A DNA stretch of 64,000 nucleotides from Deltaproteobacteria bacterium. Its GTDB lineage: Bacteria > Desulfobacterota > DSM-4660 > Desulfatiglandales > Desulfatiglandaceae. This document shows, piece by piece, positions 49,657-58,836 of the stretch (position 1 is its first letter; each line of letters starts with the position of its first letter). Under the pieces are notes generated by a model that did not search any database, was not told the origin of the DNA, and worked only from the letters and a program-made list of their open reading frames with translations. The translations under genes were made by a program, and so were the position numbers. The stretch covers positions 124,001-188,000 of the forward strand of contig JAFDIV010000001.1 in the NCBI GenBank assembly GCA_019307815.1. The letters are read 5' to 3'.

Positions 49657-50436
49657 TTAATGGTCCCCGGGTTTTTCAATATGGGCCGACTGAGGGCCGC
49701 GACCCAAGACCGCCTCGGCCCTTCGTACCTCTTGGACAAACTCTCTCACCCTTTTGAAATCCTTTTTGAAACGAATGGGCTTTCCGTGTCTGTTCAATTG
49801 GTTGGTCCTGGTACAACTATCGGCACCAGCAGGTTTCACCTTGACAATCGCTTCAAATACATTTTCAGGTGAGAGGCCGCCTGCCAGGATAACTGGCAGG
49901 TGGGTCTGCTCCACCAACCGAGCCGCCACATCCCAATCCAGGGTCCTCCCGGTGATTCCTATATAGCCTCCTACCGGCTCATGGCCTAGCCAGGTGTCAG
50001 TGAGGAACATATCGCTTACCGCCTCAAAAGACCTTGCGATGGACAAGGAGGGCACGACAGGGGAGCGACCCGTTGGGGCTATTGGGATGGAGCGCATGAT
50101 GGTCAGCTCAGGGAAGCGGCGCTTTATCCTTTCTTGCCTTTCCACAAGCGGCTCTGGGTCAATGGGGATCCCCCTATGATCTGTGAGGGATTCGCAGAAG
50201 TGGATGATGTCCGGTTGGTAGTAATCAATGGCCTTATAGAGGGTATCCTCGTTGTCAAAGAGGAATATCAGGCTGTTCTTTTTGCCTGCCTCGTGTGTGA
50301 TACGGATCAAGGTCCTGATTTCCTGGTCTTGACAGTGCTGTGGAGAGAGGATCACGCTGCCCAGGTGATCCACTCCCAGCTCCAGGCATTTTTCCGCCTC
50401 CCATGGGGTCTGGATTTCGTAAATTTGGATGATCAT
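49657..50436 (-). CDS. TrpF-like (phosphoribosylanthranilate isomerase-like) TIM barrel protein
   Basis: HLPVILAGGLSPENVFEAIVKVKPAGADSCTRTN resembles the operon TrpF [30 protein letters not shown]. Confidence 0.75.
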   Translation of the reverse strand: MIIQIYEIQTPWEAEKCLELGVDHLGSVILSPQHCQDQEIRTLIRITHEAGKKNSLIFLFDNEDTLYKAIDYYQPDIIHFCESLTDHRGIPIDPEPLVERQERIKRRFPELTIMRSIPIAPTGRSPVVPSLSIARSFEAVSDMFLTDTWLGHEPVGGYIGITGRTLDWDVAARLVEQTHLPVILAGGLSPENVFEAIVKVKPAGADSCTRTNQLNRHGKPIRFKKDFKRVREFVQEVRRAEAVLGRGPQSAHIEKPGDH

Positions 50437-50478
50437 AAAAAGATGAGCCCGTCGGGAAGTGTAATTTTTTTGGAGCAC

Positions 50479-51402
50479 CTAAGGCTTACAGAGGGCCACG
50501 AGGTCCTCAAGGTGGCCCTCTGCCAGGGCAATGCAGGTATCAGCCGCTCCGTAGTATAATTTCACTGTATTGTCTTCCTCCACAATGGCCCCGCAAGGAA
50601 ACACCACATTGGGCACGTCTCCTGTTCTTTCGTAGGGAAACTCTGGTCCAAAGATGAAGTTGGGGGCACAGCCGATCACCTTTTCGGGGTTCTCGAGATC
50701 CAGGAGCATGGCCCCAATCCGATAAATCCTACCTCCACCGGTCTCTCTTACTCCGTGATAGAGGGCAAGCCATCCCTCGGGTGTCTTGATGGGAGGGGTG
50801 CACATACCCACCTTGGAGGGGCCCCACCCTGGCTCAGGCGTCAGAATGAGGTGTGCTTTGCCCCAGTAAACTAGGTCAGGGGAATAGGTAATCCATATGG
50901 CGCCCCTCTCCCCTCCCAAGCCCTGTGGCCTGTTGAGTACAGCGTAATCGCCGTTGATCTTTTCAGGAAAAAGGACCGCATCCTTGTCATCAGGGGCGCT
51001 GATCATGGAGATCCGTTCAAATGCCTCAAAATCCTTTGTGTAGCCAATAGCCGGTCTAGGTCCATAAGGCCCGTAGGCGGTATATGTGATGAAATATGTA
51101 TCGTCCATCTGAGTGATGCGTGGATCTTCAACCCCATACCGCTCATAAATCTCCATTTCGGGATCTTGGGTGGGGATGATCCAGGGCTCCTCCTCCACTT
51201 CAAAGTGATACCCATTGTCTGAGCGGGCCAGGGTGAGGTGGCTGTGCCCCCTGAGGTCTTCGATCCGCAGCAAAAGCAGATATTGGCCCTGAAATTTACA
51301 GGCCGCTGCATTGAATACTGTATTGCAGGGATAGGGAATATCCTCCCGCGTTAGGATCGGATTGTGCTCAAATCGCATGAACGGGTGCAGTTTCGCTTTC
51401 AT
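50479..51402 (-). CDS. GH130-family glycoside phosphorylase/hydrolase
   Basis: NPILTREDIPYPCNTVFNAAACKFQGQYLLLLRIEDLRGHSHL...YGVEDPRIT...YGAADTCIALAEG. Confidence 0.88.
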   Translation of the reverse strand: MKAKLHPFMRFEHNPILTREDIPYPCNTVFNAAACKFQGQYLLLLRIEDLRGHSHLTLARSDNGYHFEVEEEPWIIPTQDPEMEIYERYGVEDPRITQMDDTYFITYTAYGPYGPRPAIGYTKDFEAFERISMISAPDDKDAVLFPEKINGDYAVLNRPQGLGGERGAIWITYSPDLVYWGKAHLILTPEPGWGPSKVGMCTPPIKTPEGWLALYHGVRETGGGRIYRIGAMLLDLENPEKVIGCAPNFIFGPEFPYERTGDVPNVVFPCGAIVEEDNTVKLYYGAADTCIALAEGHLEDLVALCKP

Positions 51403-51412
51403 GGGTCTTGCT

Positions 51413-52570
51413 TTACTCCGTGGTAATTATCCTTACCTGGACCTTTGGGACATATGTGATCTCCCGATAAAGGTCAAGGTGTTTGTCTGCTATTATCGAC
51501 CAGGAAATGTAAGTCTTTACAAAATGCCTGCCGTTATTAGAGAGATCTTGAGCAAGCTTGTCGTCTGAAAGAATCCGAACAATGCTATCGATGAACTCAT
51601 CTCTTTCATTGCACACAAGTCCTGCTTTGGCCCAGTCCAGGGTCTCGACCAGTGCACGACTGCTGCTTGCCACAAGGGGCCTTCCAAAGGCCAGACAATG
51701 GGCCAATATTCCGCTTTGGGACACGATCTTGTAAGGAAGAACCACTACGTCAGCCGCACAGAGGATCTGGTCGAAGACCGGCTGGGGCAATTGCCCCCTA
51801 ATGATAATGATATTGTCACGGGCAGGAGAATTGGCGATTCTGTCGAGTAATTGATTTCTGTAGTCGATATACTCCTGTCCTCGTGTCTTGCCGGCCATCA
51901 CGAGTACGGCATTTGGATATTTGGCAAGGATATCGGGAAAAATATCCACGATCAACTCGAAATTTTTGGAGGGCCGGATGTAACCAATAATAAGCACTAC
52001 CTTCTTGTCCTCTGGCAGCCCCAGCTTTGCCTTGGCATCAGGAATGATTTCCACCTCCCTTGCTCCGTGGGGGATAACCCTGAGCTTGCTGTGGAGGAGT
52101 TCGGGGAGGAACCCTTTTAATGTCTCCATCTGATAAGGCTCATGGACAATAACTCGATCCGAATTGGAAATGATGGCCTCCAGGATGGTCCTATGCTGCA
52201 TGTCCATATGAGGGTAAACGGTGTGAAGGGTGCTTACTACAGGGATGCCCAGCATCTTGAATTGCAGAATAAGGGGCACTACAGACACACCGAGATGCTT
52301 GCCGTATAGCCCAAACTCGTGCTGTATATGGACCACATCAGGTGTAAAACGAATCATGGTGGAAAAGGCCTTTTCAGCCAAGTCGCCGTCTTCGTAGTCA
52401 AATGCTGGAAAGACCTGTGGGCCGGATCCACCGATATGAGAAACCACATAAATGTCTGTTTGTTTAGTTTTCAAGGCGTCAGTAAGATACTGGGTATAGG
52501 TGGCAATCCCGCATTCAATGGGCGGATAAGTTGAGACAAAGCCTATGCGCATGGTATGGCCTCCTTTCAT
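51413..52570 (-). CDS. glycosyltransferase (GT4-like)
   Basis: MRIGFVSTYPPIECGIATYTQYLTDAL; VVHIQHEFGLYG; VLIIGYIRPSKNFELIVDIFPDIL. Confidence 0.88.
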   Translation of the reverse strand: MKGGHTMRIGFVSTYPPIECGIATYTQYLTDALKTKQTDIYVVSHIGGSGPQVFPAFDYEDGDLAEKAFSTMIRFTPDVVHIQHEFGLYGKHLGVSVVPLILQFKMLGIPVVSTLHTVYPHMDMQHRTILEAIISNSDRVIVHEPYQMETLKGFLPELLHSKLRVIPHGAREVEIIPDAKAKLGLPEDKKVVLIIGYIRPSKNFELIVDIFPDILAKYPNAVLVMAGKTRGQEYIDYRNQLLDRIANSPARDNIIIIRGQLPQPVFDQILCAADVVVLPYKIVSQSGILAHCLAFGRPLVASSSRALVETLDWAKAGLVCNERDEFIDSIVRILSDDKLAQDLSNNGRHFVKTYISWSIIADKHLDLYREITYVPKVQVRIITTE

Positions 52571-52581
52571 AGAAAGCCGGG

Positions 52582-53175
52582 TCAGGAATGTTCCTTCACA
52601 ACCCTGGCCACAAGGCTTTGAAGTGTTTTATCTTCATATTTGAAGCCTTTCACCAGGTGCCTTAAACCAGGGGAAAGCCGCAGATACCCCCAAATGCACC
52701 TTCTTTCCACTTCTTGGAGATCGTGTCGCTTGAAATAATAGGGGAGATTGACCTCAAAAAATGAAATGGCATCTGCATCCCGCAACAGATCCGAATCTTC
52801 ATCGCCTCCGGTTTCGTGGCGAGTCACAATCCGTGACACGATTTGGATAGAACGGGTGTCCCATCCACATTCTTCCATTAACTTGGCAAGAATTCGGGCA
52901 CTGTTTGCTGCATGTGCGGATTTAAAGGCATTATAATCGGAGAAATCCTCCTTTCGAACCTTTTTTTCAGGGACGGCCCGTTCAATGTCATGGCCCAATG
53001 CCCCTATTTCAAGCAGCGGCCCTGGATTTGGCCTAAGTGTCCTGACCCATTTGAGGGTATTGTGGGCATGCTCAGCGTCTTCGGGCACTTGGGAGCGCTT
53101 GACCGTTTCCAAGATTCGCTCCTTTACACACTCAAGAAGTTGGCTAATGGCCCTTGCTTCTTTGCCATGCCCCAT
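52582..53175 (-). CDS. HD-like DUF4202 family protein
   Basis: LEIGALGHDIERAVP...HAANSARILAKLMEECGWD...RHETGGDEDSDLLRDADAISFFE. Confidence 0.75.
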   Translation of the reverse strand: MGHGKEARAISQLLECVKERILETVKRSQVPEDAEHAHNTLKWVRTLRPNPGPLLEIGALGHDIERAVPEKKVRKEDFSDYNAFKSAHAANSARILAKLMEECGWDTRSIQIVSRIVTRHETGGDEDSDLLRDADAISFFEVNLPYYFKRHDLQEVERRCIWGYLRLSPGLRHLVKGFKYEDKTLQSLVARVVKEHS

Positions 53176-54484
53176 AAAGCACCCAAATCCTGCGTATATT
53201 TTCTAAGTTCATAATAAGGGCAATTATAACAAGGGTAGCAAACACCTTATCCAATAATGCCCCCAGAAACACAATCAGTATTCTTACATCCCTTCCCAGG
53301 CGAAAGGCTACAGGCCTGCCCTCTTGTTTCTTTCTAAGATACACATCATATCTGCGGGCCGTATAACTGTTGATGAGGCTCCCAGTGAGGGCGAAATAGC
53401 CTGCTGCAACGGAGCCCAAGCCCGGGTCTGTCCGTATAAGATGAAGTGTCAGGCCAAAGAGGATACAGGCGTCTGCATAGCGATCTAAGACTGCGTCAAA
53501 CCAGCCGCCAAATTCTGTCATCTGGAATTTAAGGCGAGCCACCTCGCCGTCGCAGCCGTCAATCACAGAGGAGAATTGGGCCAAAAGGGCTCCAAAAATC
53601 AGGGCTACATGTCCTTTTAAGGCAAAGCAGAGGCCTGCTACAATGGCTGCCATGAATGAAATAAATGATATCTGGTTTGGAGAAAGATCCTTGGTGACCA
53701 GGTATCTTGTGAGCCGTAATGAGATGGGGCGATTGAGATACCTGGATACTGGCCCATCCGTATCCTTTTTTAGTAGACGAAGCAGCCCCTGTTGGGCCTT
53801 CTGGAGTGAGTTTTCATCGTCCACGTCGAACCATGGAGCCCCTCCCATATCAAAGGCCCTCACCCGACCTTGGGTGGCCAACACCTTTATACCTCTGGAT
53901 AGGGTGGTATCTCCCTCTTCTGCTGCCTTTTCAAGGGCGTCAAATAGGGCAGGAGTGCAAAGAAACAGACCAGTATCAATACCGTTGTATTGTTGGAGCT
54001 GCTTGCTTATGTCCAGAACCTTGCCCTTTTGGGTGAATACCTTGGTGGCTTCGGCAACCTCCTCTGAGGAGAGGTGCTCAAACTCATGGTCTACACAAAC
54101 AAGCACCTCATCTCCACCTATGGGCGTATCTTTCAATGCCCTAAGGGTGTCTTCTGTGAACAAGTGATCACACATGGTCAAAAGAAAGGGTTCATGGAGA
54201 TAAGGCCTTGCCTTCAGGGCGGAGAGCCCATTTTCCTTGTCCCATTGTTCGTTCAGGACATGTATGATGGATATATCTTCCCTTTCTTGAAGCTCATCAA
54301 GAAAGCCCCTCACAGCCTTGCCCTGGTAACCGGTGACCACAAGGAAGTCGGTGATCCCACAGGCCTTGGCGGTCAGGATCACCCTTTCGATCAAACTCTT
54401 CCCCAAAACCGAAACAAGGGGCTTTGGAAGCCCCTTGTTGGATAATCTGCTGCCCTTTCCAGCCGCTAGGATCAGGCACTTCAT
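53144..54484 (-). CDS. bifunctional nucleotidyltransferase / CDP-alcohol phosphatidyltransferase (IPCT-DIPPS-like)
   Basis: N-term LILAAGKGSRLSNKGLPKPLVSVLGKSLIERVI; C-term DGEVARLKFQMTEFGGWFDAVLDRYAD fits DGx2ARx8Gx3Dx3D. Confidence 0.88.
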   Translation of the reverse strand: MKCLILAAGKGSRLSNKGLPKPLVSVLGKSLIERVILTAKACGITDFLVVTGYQGKAVRGFLDELQEREDISIIHVLNEQWDKENGLSALKARPYLHEPFLLTMCDHLFTEDTLRALKDTPIGGDEVLVCVDHEFEHLSSEEVAEATKVFTQKGKVLDISKQLQQYNGIDTGLFLCTPALFDALEKAAEEGDTTLSRGIKVLATQGRVRAFDMGGAPWFDVDDENSLQKAQQGLLRLLKKDTDGPVSRYLNRPISLRLTRYLVTKDLSPNQISFISFMAAIVAGLCFALKGHVALIFGALLAQFSSVIDGCDGEVARLKFQMTEFGGWFDAVLDRYADACILFGLTLHLIRTDPGLGSVAAGYFALTGSLINSYTARRYDVYLRKKQEGRPVAFRLGRDVRILIVFLGALLDKVFATLVIIALIMNLENIRRIWVLYGAWQRSKGH

Positions 54485-54490
54485 GGGGGA

Positions 54491-55597
54491 TCACACCTCT
54501 CGATCACCTCGAATGAATTCTTCGGTCATCCGGTGGGCTTCGTCGTCAGTAAACTGTTTAGGAGGATGTTTCATAAAATAGGCCGATGGGGAATAGAGGA
54601 TTCCCCCTTTGCCTCTGTTAAGGGCCAGCTTACAGCATCGAATGGCATCAATGACCACGCCACCCGAATTGGGGGAGTCTTCCACTGAGAGCCGAAGCTC
54701 CAAATTCATGGGAATATCCCCAAACAACTTTCCTTCCATGCGGATGAAGCAGATCTTGTTGTCCTTTTGCCAGGCTACCCAGTCGCTCGGGCCGATGTGG
54801 ATATTTTCATCCACGAGCCTCAGCTCTCCCAGCTGTGACTGAACTGATTCGGTCTTGGATTTCTTTTTTGAGGCCAGGCGGCTTCGGTCCAACATGTTAA
54901 GAAAATCGGTGTTGCCACCTGTGTTTAGTTGGTAGGTTCTTTCCAGCTTTACCCCACGATTTTTGAATAGGTTGGTAAGGACCCTATGGACAATGGTGGC
55001 GCCCAGCTGAGATTTTATATCATCACCTATAATGGGCACATTTTTTTCCTCGAATTTTCTTCCCCACTCAGGGTCACTAGCAATGAAGACGGGCATGCAG
55101 TTAATAAAGCCCACTCCAGCAGCAAGTGCACATTCTGCGTAAAATCTGGCTGCCTTTTCTGAGCCCACTGGGAGGTAGTTAAGGAGAATCTCGGCCTTGG
55201 ATTCCTTTAAGGTTTTTACAATGTCTTCTTGATCGGGTTCTTCCTGATCAGCCGGTAAAAAGGTATATTTTTCGTCGTAATTTTTCATGTGATCAGCCAC
55301 GCCATCAATGATACGTCCCATGCTTACTGTGACGCCTGTTTTGGGGATATTGGGATAGATGGGCTTGGTACAATTGGGCAATTGAAAAATCGCCTCGGCC
55401 ACGTCTCGGCCCACCTTCCGCTTGTCAATGTCAAAGGCAGCTACCACCTCAATATCTCCAGGTGTATACCCCCCAATGTTCCAGTGCATAAAACCGATGG
55501 CATCATCTTCTGTCTTGTGCCTGTAATATTCAATCCCCTGGATCAAGGCGCTTGCACAGTTTCCAAGACCCACGATGGCGATCTTGATCCTATCCAT
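54491..55597 (-). CDS. inositol-3-phosphate synthase
   Basis: IKIAIVGLGNCASALIQGIEYYRHKT...GDIEVVAAFDIDKRKVGRD...GDDIKSQLGATIVHRVL...LNTGGNTDFLNML. Confidence 0.93.
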   Translation of the reverse strand: MDRIKIAIVGLGNCASALIQGIEYYRHKTEDDAIGFMHWNIGGYTPGDIEVVAAFDIDKRKVGRDVAEAIFQLPNCTKPIYPNIPKTGVTVSMGRIIDGVADHMKNYDEKYTFLPADQEEPDQEDIVKTLKESKAEILLNYLPVGSEKAARFYAECALAAGVGFINCMPVFIASDPEWGRKFEEKNVPIIGDDIKSQLGATIVHRVLTNLFKNRGVKLERTYQLNTGGNTDFLNMLDRSRLASKKKSKTESVQSQLGELRLVDENIHIGPSDWVAWQKDNKICFIRMEGKLFGDIPMNLELRLSVEDSPNSGGVVIDAIRCCKLALNRGKGGILYSPSAYFMKHPPKQFTDDEAHRMTEEFIRGDREV

Positions 55598-56064
55598 GAA
55601 CTAATCCCTCCTTTCACCTACGATGTGCCGGAATGTTCATATGGGTGCTCAGGGGAATCCCGTATTGTTTGGTCAGGAAATAACAAGAGTCCCGTTGGGC
55701 GTCCAAAATCATAAATTCTATTAAAAAGCACAGAAACAAAAGAATTTCAAATGTTTTATTTGCAGTGATCAGGAAGAGTGCGGCAGTTGGGATGATTACC
55801 CGTGAAAATACGCTGCGGGCCGGGTTTGCGCGGTATCACACTTGAAAGTGGAAGCTGGCTCGGTGTGGATTTACCTCTTCCCTTGGTGCGCATACCAGCG
55901 CTGGTCCAGGCCCAATTCTTCCTGAATCAGAACTGCATCCACACCATGTTGAAGAAGGCTCTCTGCCGTTAAATCAGGATGCATTTCCAGCCCGGGCCAT
56001 CCTCCCCATAAAAAAACAACAAAAACATAATCACTCTATGTTTGTTGTCAAGAAAATGGGGATA

Positions 56065-57795
56065 TTATTCGGCTTGCAACTGTTTCAAATTTTCTCTGGC
56101 AAAATCAATGGTTGGGTCCAGCTCCAGGGCAAGCTTATAGTATTGAATGGCCTGTTCCCTATCGCCCAACTCCCGATAGTTTGAGGCGATGTTGGCGTAA
56201 TCAATTGCAGAGGTGGGATCAATGCTTAGAACCTTTTCAAAACATTGGATGGCCTTTTCGTGTTCTTTAAGTTTGAAATAGCAGTAACCCATGAGATTGT
56301 ACACATCTGTTCTCTCGGAGTCAGCTCGCTCAGCCCTTTTAAGGAGGTCTAAGGCCTCCCGAAACTTTCCCAGCTCTTTCAGGCTTACAGCCATATATGA
56401 GCATATGGTGGGGATATCCTCTTGATGTGGATCGAGCCCTAAGGCCCTTTCAAAATAGGAGATGGCCTTTGGGTGCTCACCCAGGGCAAGGTGACACAGC
56501 CCAAGGTAAAAATGGATATAGTATTTGTCTCCCACGAGACTGTTCATCCATTCAAGGAAGGAGATGGCCCACTTTTTATCAGGGGACTGGGAAACCAGCT
56601 TTGCTGAAAACATTCCTACGCTGGTCCCGGCAGCCCTTTCCCGAAAATGGGCCCCAGGGATGATAGTATAGAAAGCAGGAATCTGGAGCTGGGGATGTGT
56701 AACATCAATTTCAAAGACTTCCATTTGGATTTTTTCAAGAGCTCCCAGGCAATTTTCTATTTCAATTCGAATATTGTCGTCGGACAGATCAGGCAGGTCA
56801 TTTATGGATACCTTGTGTTCTGGATGGGTAATAAATTGGGCCTCATCAAGCTCTTTGAATTTTGGGAGGCCGCTTGCCACATATTTGGACAGGGTATCAA
56901 AATCTCCGGCCAACTGGGCCACCTCTGTTAGGGCCCTTATCAGTGCCTTTTCAGGACTGGGCGTGGTTCCTGCGGTCCAGACGATCTCGCTTCTTACAGG
57001 GAAAGTACTCGGGTCATAGGCCAGAACCCCCACGGTGGGAATGCCTGTATCAAGCGTAAAGTCATTGGCGAAAAGTCTTACCCCTGCCCGGTGGTATTTT
57101 TTGATGAGTTCACAGGCAAGTGGCTCTTTGACAGATTCAAGGGCCAAGCCAGGCACTTTCAGTTTATTACGGCTCACCAGGGAGGACACGTGTCTTTCCA
57201 CCACCTCGCAAATGCCCTGAATAATGGCCTCCTCCGTGCAATTGCCTGAAGATGGACCGTTAAACTCGTTTATGGCAAAAAACCAATTGAAGGGGATTAG
57301 GACTGCTTGTTGCCGTGTGAGATTATATGCCCACGTCCACTTCAATGGAATCTTGGAAAAAATGATTTCAGCCACGGCAAGGTCCTGAGAATCATCGTGT
57401 ACGGACTGGGCGATCTTTTCAAAAGGAAGAGCCTTTTCCTTGACATTTTCATATGTGTCCACAAAGAATTTGCTCTCATCCTTACAAAAACTGAAAAAGC
57501 TAAAACGTTCGGCCAGTTCCATGACCGCGCTGGCCTCGGCCTGGTGGGGGGTTCCTCCTTTTCCCATCTGTTTTTTTGTGCCGATTATATCTTGTGCGTC
57601 CTGGCCGCAGAGACTGAAATATACGGGAATGTCCAGCCGACCCTGATCAATGCGAATTGTTTCCTTTAGGATATCTAGGTCTATAGTCTTGAGTCGGTGC
57701 CTAAAGCGTTTAACGGTTTCTTGGGGTGGAAGGACCTTGTCTTGATCCAGGGTGTAATTTTTATATGCGTCACGCAATATGATCTTGTAACCCAT
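56065..57795 (-). CDS. YcaO domain protein with C-terminal TPR repeats
   Basis: MGKGGTPHQAEASAVMELAERFSFF; EEAIIQGICEVVERHVSSL; IVWTAGTTPSPEKALIRALTEVAQLAGDF; three or more TPR units at C-term. Confidence 0.9.
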   Translation of the reverse strand: MGYKIILRDAYKNYTLDQDKVLPPQETVKRFRHRLKTIDLDILKETIRIDQGRLDIPVYFSLCGQDAQDIIGTKKQMGKGGTPHQAEASAVMELAERFSFFSFCKDESKFFVDTYENVKEKALPFEKIAQSVHDDSQDLAVAEIIFSKIPLKWTWAYNLTRQQAVLIPFNWFFAINEFNGPSSGNCTEEAIIQGICEVVERHVSSLVSRNKLKVPGLALESVKEPLACELIKKYHRAGVRLFANDFTLDTGIPTVGVLAYDPSTFPVRSEIVWTAGTTPSPEKALIRALTEVAQLAGDFDTLSKYVASGLPKFKELDEAQFITHPEHKVSINDLPDLSDDNIRIEIENCLGALEKIQMEVFEIDVTHPQLQIPAFYTIIPGAHFRERAAGTSVGMFSAKLVSQSPDKKWAISFLEWMNSLVGDKYYIHFYLGLCHLALGEHPKAISYFERALGLDPHQEDIPTICSYMAVSLKELGKFREALDLLKRAERADSERTDVYNLMGYCYFKLKEHEKAIQCFEKVLSIDPTSAIDYANIASNYRELGDREQAIQYYKLALELDPTIDFARENLKQLQAE

Positions 57796-57818
57796 AGATT
57801 TATTCTCCTTAAAAAAAC

Positions 57819-57840
57819 ATTACTACCACAAAGTAGTAAT
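57819..57840. promoter_or_regulatory. palindrome upstream of the YcaO gene
   Basis: ATTACTAC-cacaaa-GTAGTAAT followed (minus strand) by T7 and the AAGGAG SD. Confidence 0.6.
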
Positions 57841-58557
57841 AGTGGCAGAGTATACATTAAAAGTCAAGGGACAGAAGGCCTTCTCTTATTTCCTAGGGGC
57901 CCGATAAAAGTGTATCTCATTCGGGGCGGATCCATCAATGCACAAATGGGGAATTCCTATTATTATGGCTTCCTGTAACTACCTACTTTAAACCCGGATT
58001 ATGCGCCAATCTTCTAATTGACTCGTGGGGCAACATATTACACTGTTCTGGCACCACCTGCTTGGTGAGAGATAATGCCTGCCTGCCAGAGCCCAGGCGC
58101 AGGCAGGGGCCATTCCCTCTGCTGCTTTCCTGTGGGGAGGAGCGGCAGCTCCGAGAAATCTTTTCGAACACAATCATGCAAAGATTTCTCCTCCGCTTAC
58201 GCGGGAGTGGAAATGACATTGTTGGGCTTCGGACCAAAAGTGAGTACGTGATATGCTACTTCCGCCAACACCCATTGCCCTAAATGGATTCAGTCGGCGT
58301 TCGCGCGCAATCTGGGTTAAAATAATAAGCTCAAAAAAGCTTTGCAAACTGGAGCAACAGCCCATTTTTCCCTTTTGATTATTTTGGCTCTGGCAAAGAA
58401 AAAGCTTGCTTTTTGCTGAAAAGGGTTTATGGTAAAAGGTGTCCATCAAGGAGGAGTCCTTGGTGGAGAGATGGTTTCGTACTCAGGAAGGATCCATTTG
58501 ACAGAGTGGCCCCTGATGTTTGGAACCAGGAAAATTATTGAGAAAGGGGGTGTCACT

Positions 58558-58758
58558 ATGGCAAATGGAATCGTGAAGTGGTTCAGTGACCAAAAAGGTT
58601 ACGGCTTCATCGAGCAGGAAGACGGCCCTGATGTGTTCGTGCATCATACGGGCATCAATGGCAGCGGTTTCAAGACTCTGCGAGAAGGTGATCGCGTCAC
58701 GTTCGAGATTGAGCAGGGCGCAAAGGGTCCTGCGGCCGTAAACGTAACCGTAGTTTAA
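58558..58758 (+). CDS. cold shock domain protein
   Basis: [66 protein letters not shown]. Confidence 0.95.
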   Translation: MANGIVKWFSDQKGYGFIEQEDGPDVFVHHTGINGSGFKTLREGDRVTFEIEQGAKGPAAVNVTVV

Positions 58759-58779
58759 TATCCGACTTCGGTAAAAGAC

Positions 58780-58822
58780 AACAGGGGCATTTTTCTATCT
58801 CTTGAGGAAATGCCCCTGTTTT
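58780..58822 (+). terminator. intrinsic terminator after the cold shock gene
   Basis: AACAGGGGCATTT...AAATGCCCCTGTTTTTTT. Confidence 0.85.
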
Positions 58823-58836
58823 TTTGCTCTCCAGCA

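Noticed and set aside
57983-58237. 84-aa minus ORF between YcaO and cold shock genes
   Set aside because: Overlaps repeat-like, inverted-repeat-rich non-coding DNA; Arg/Ser-rich translation
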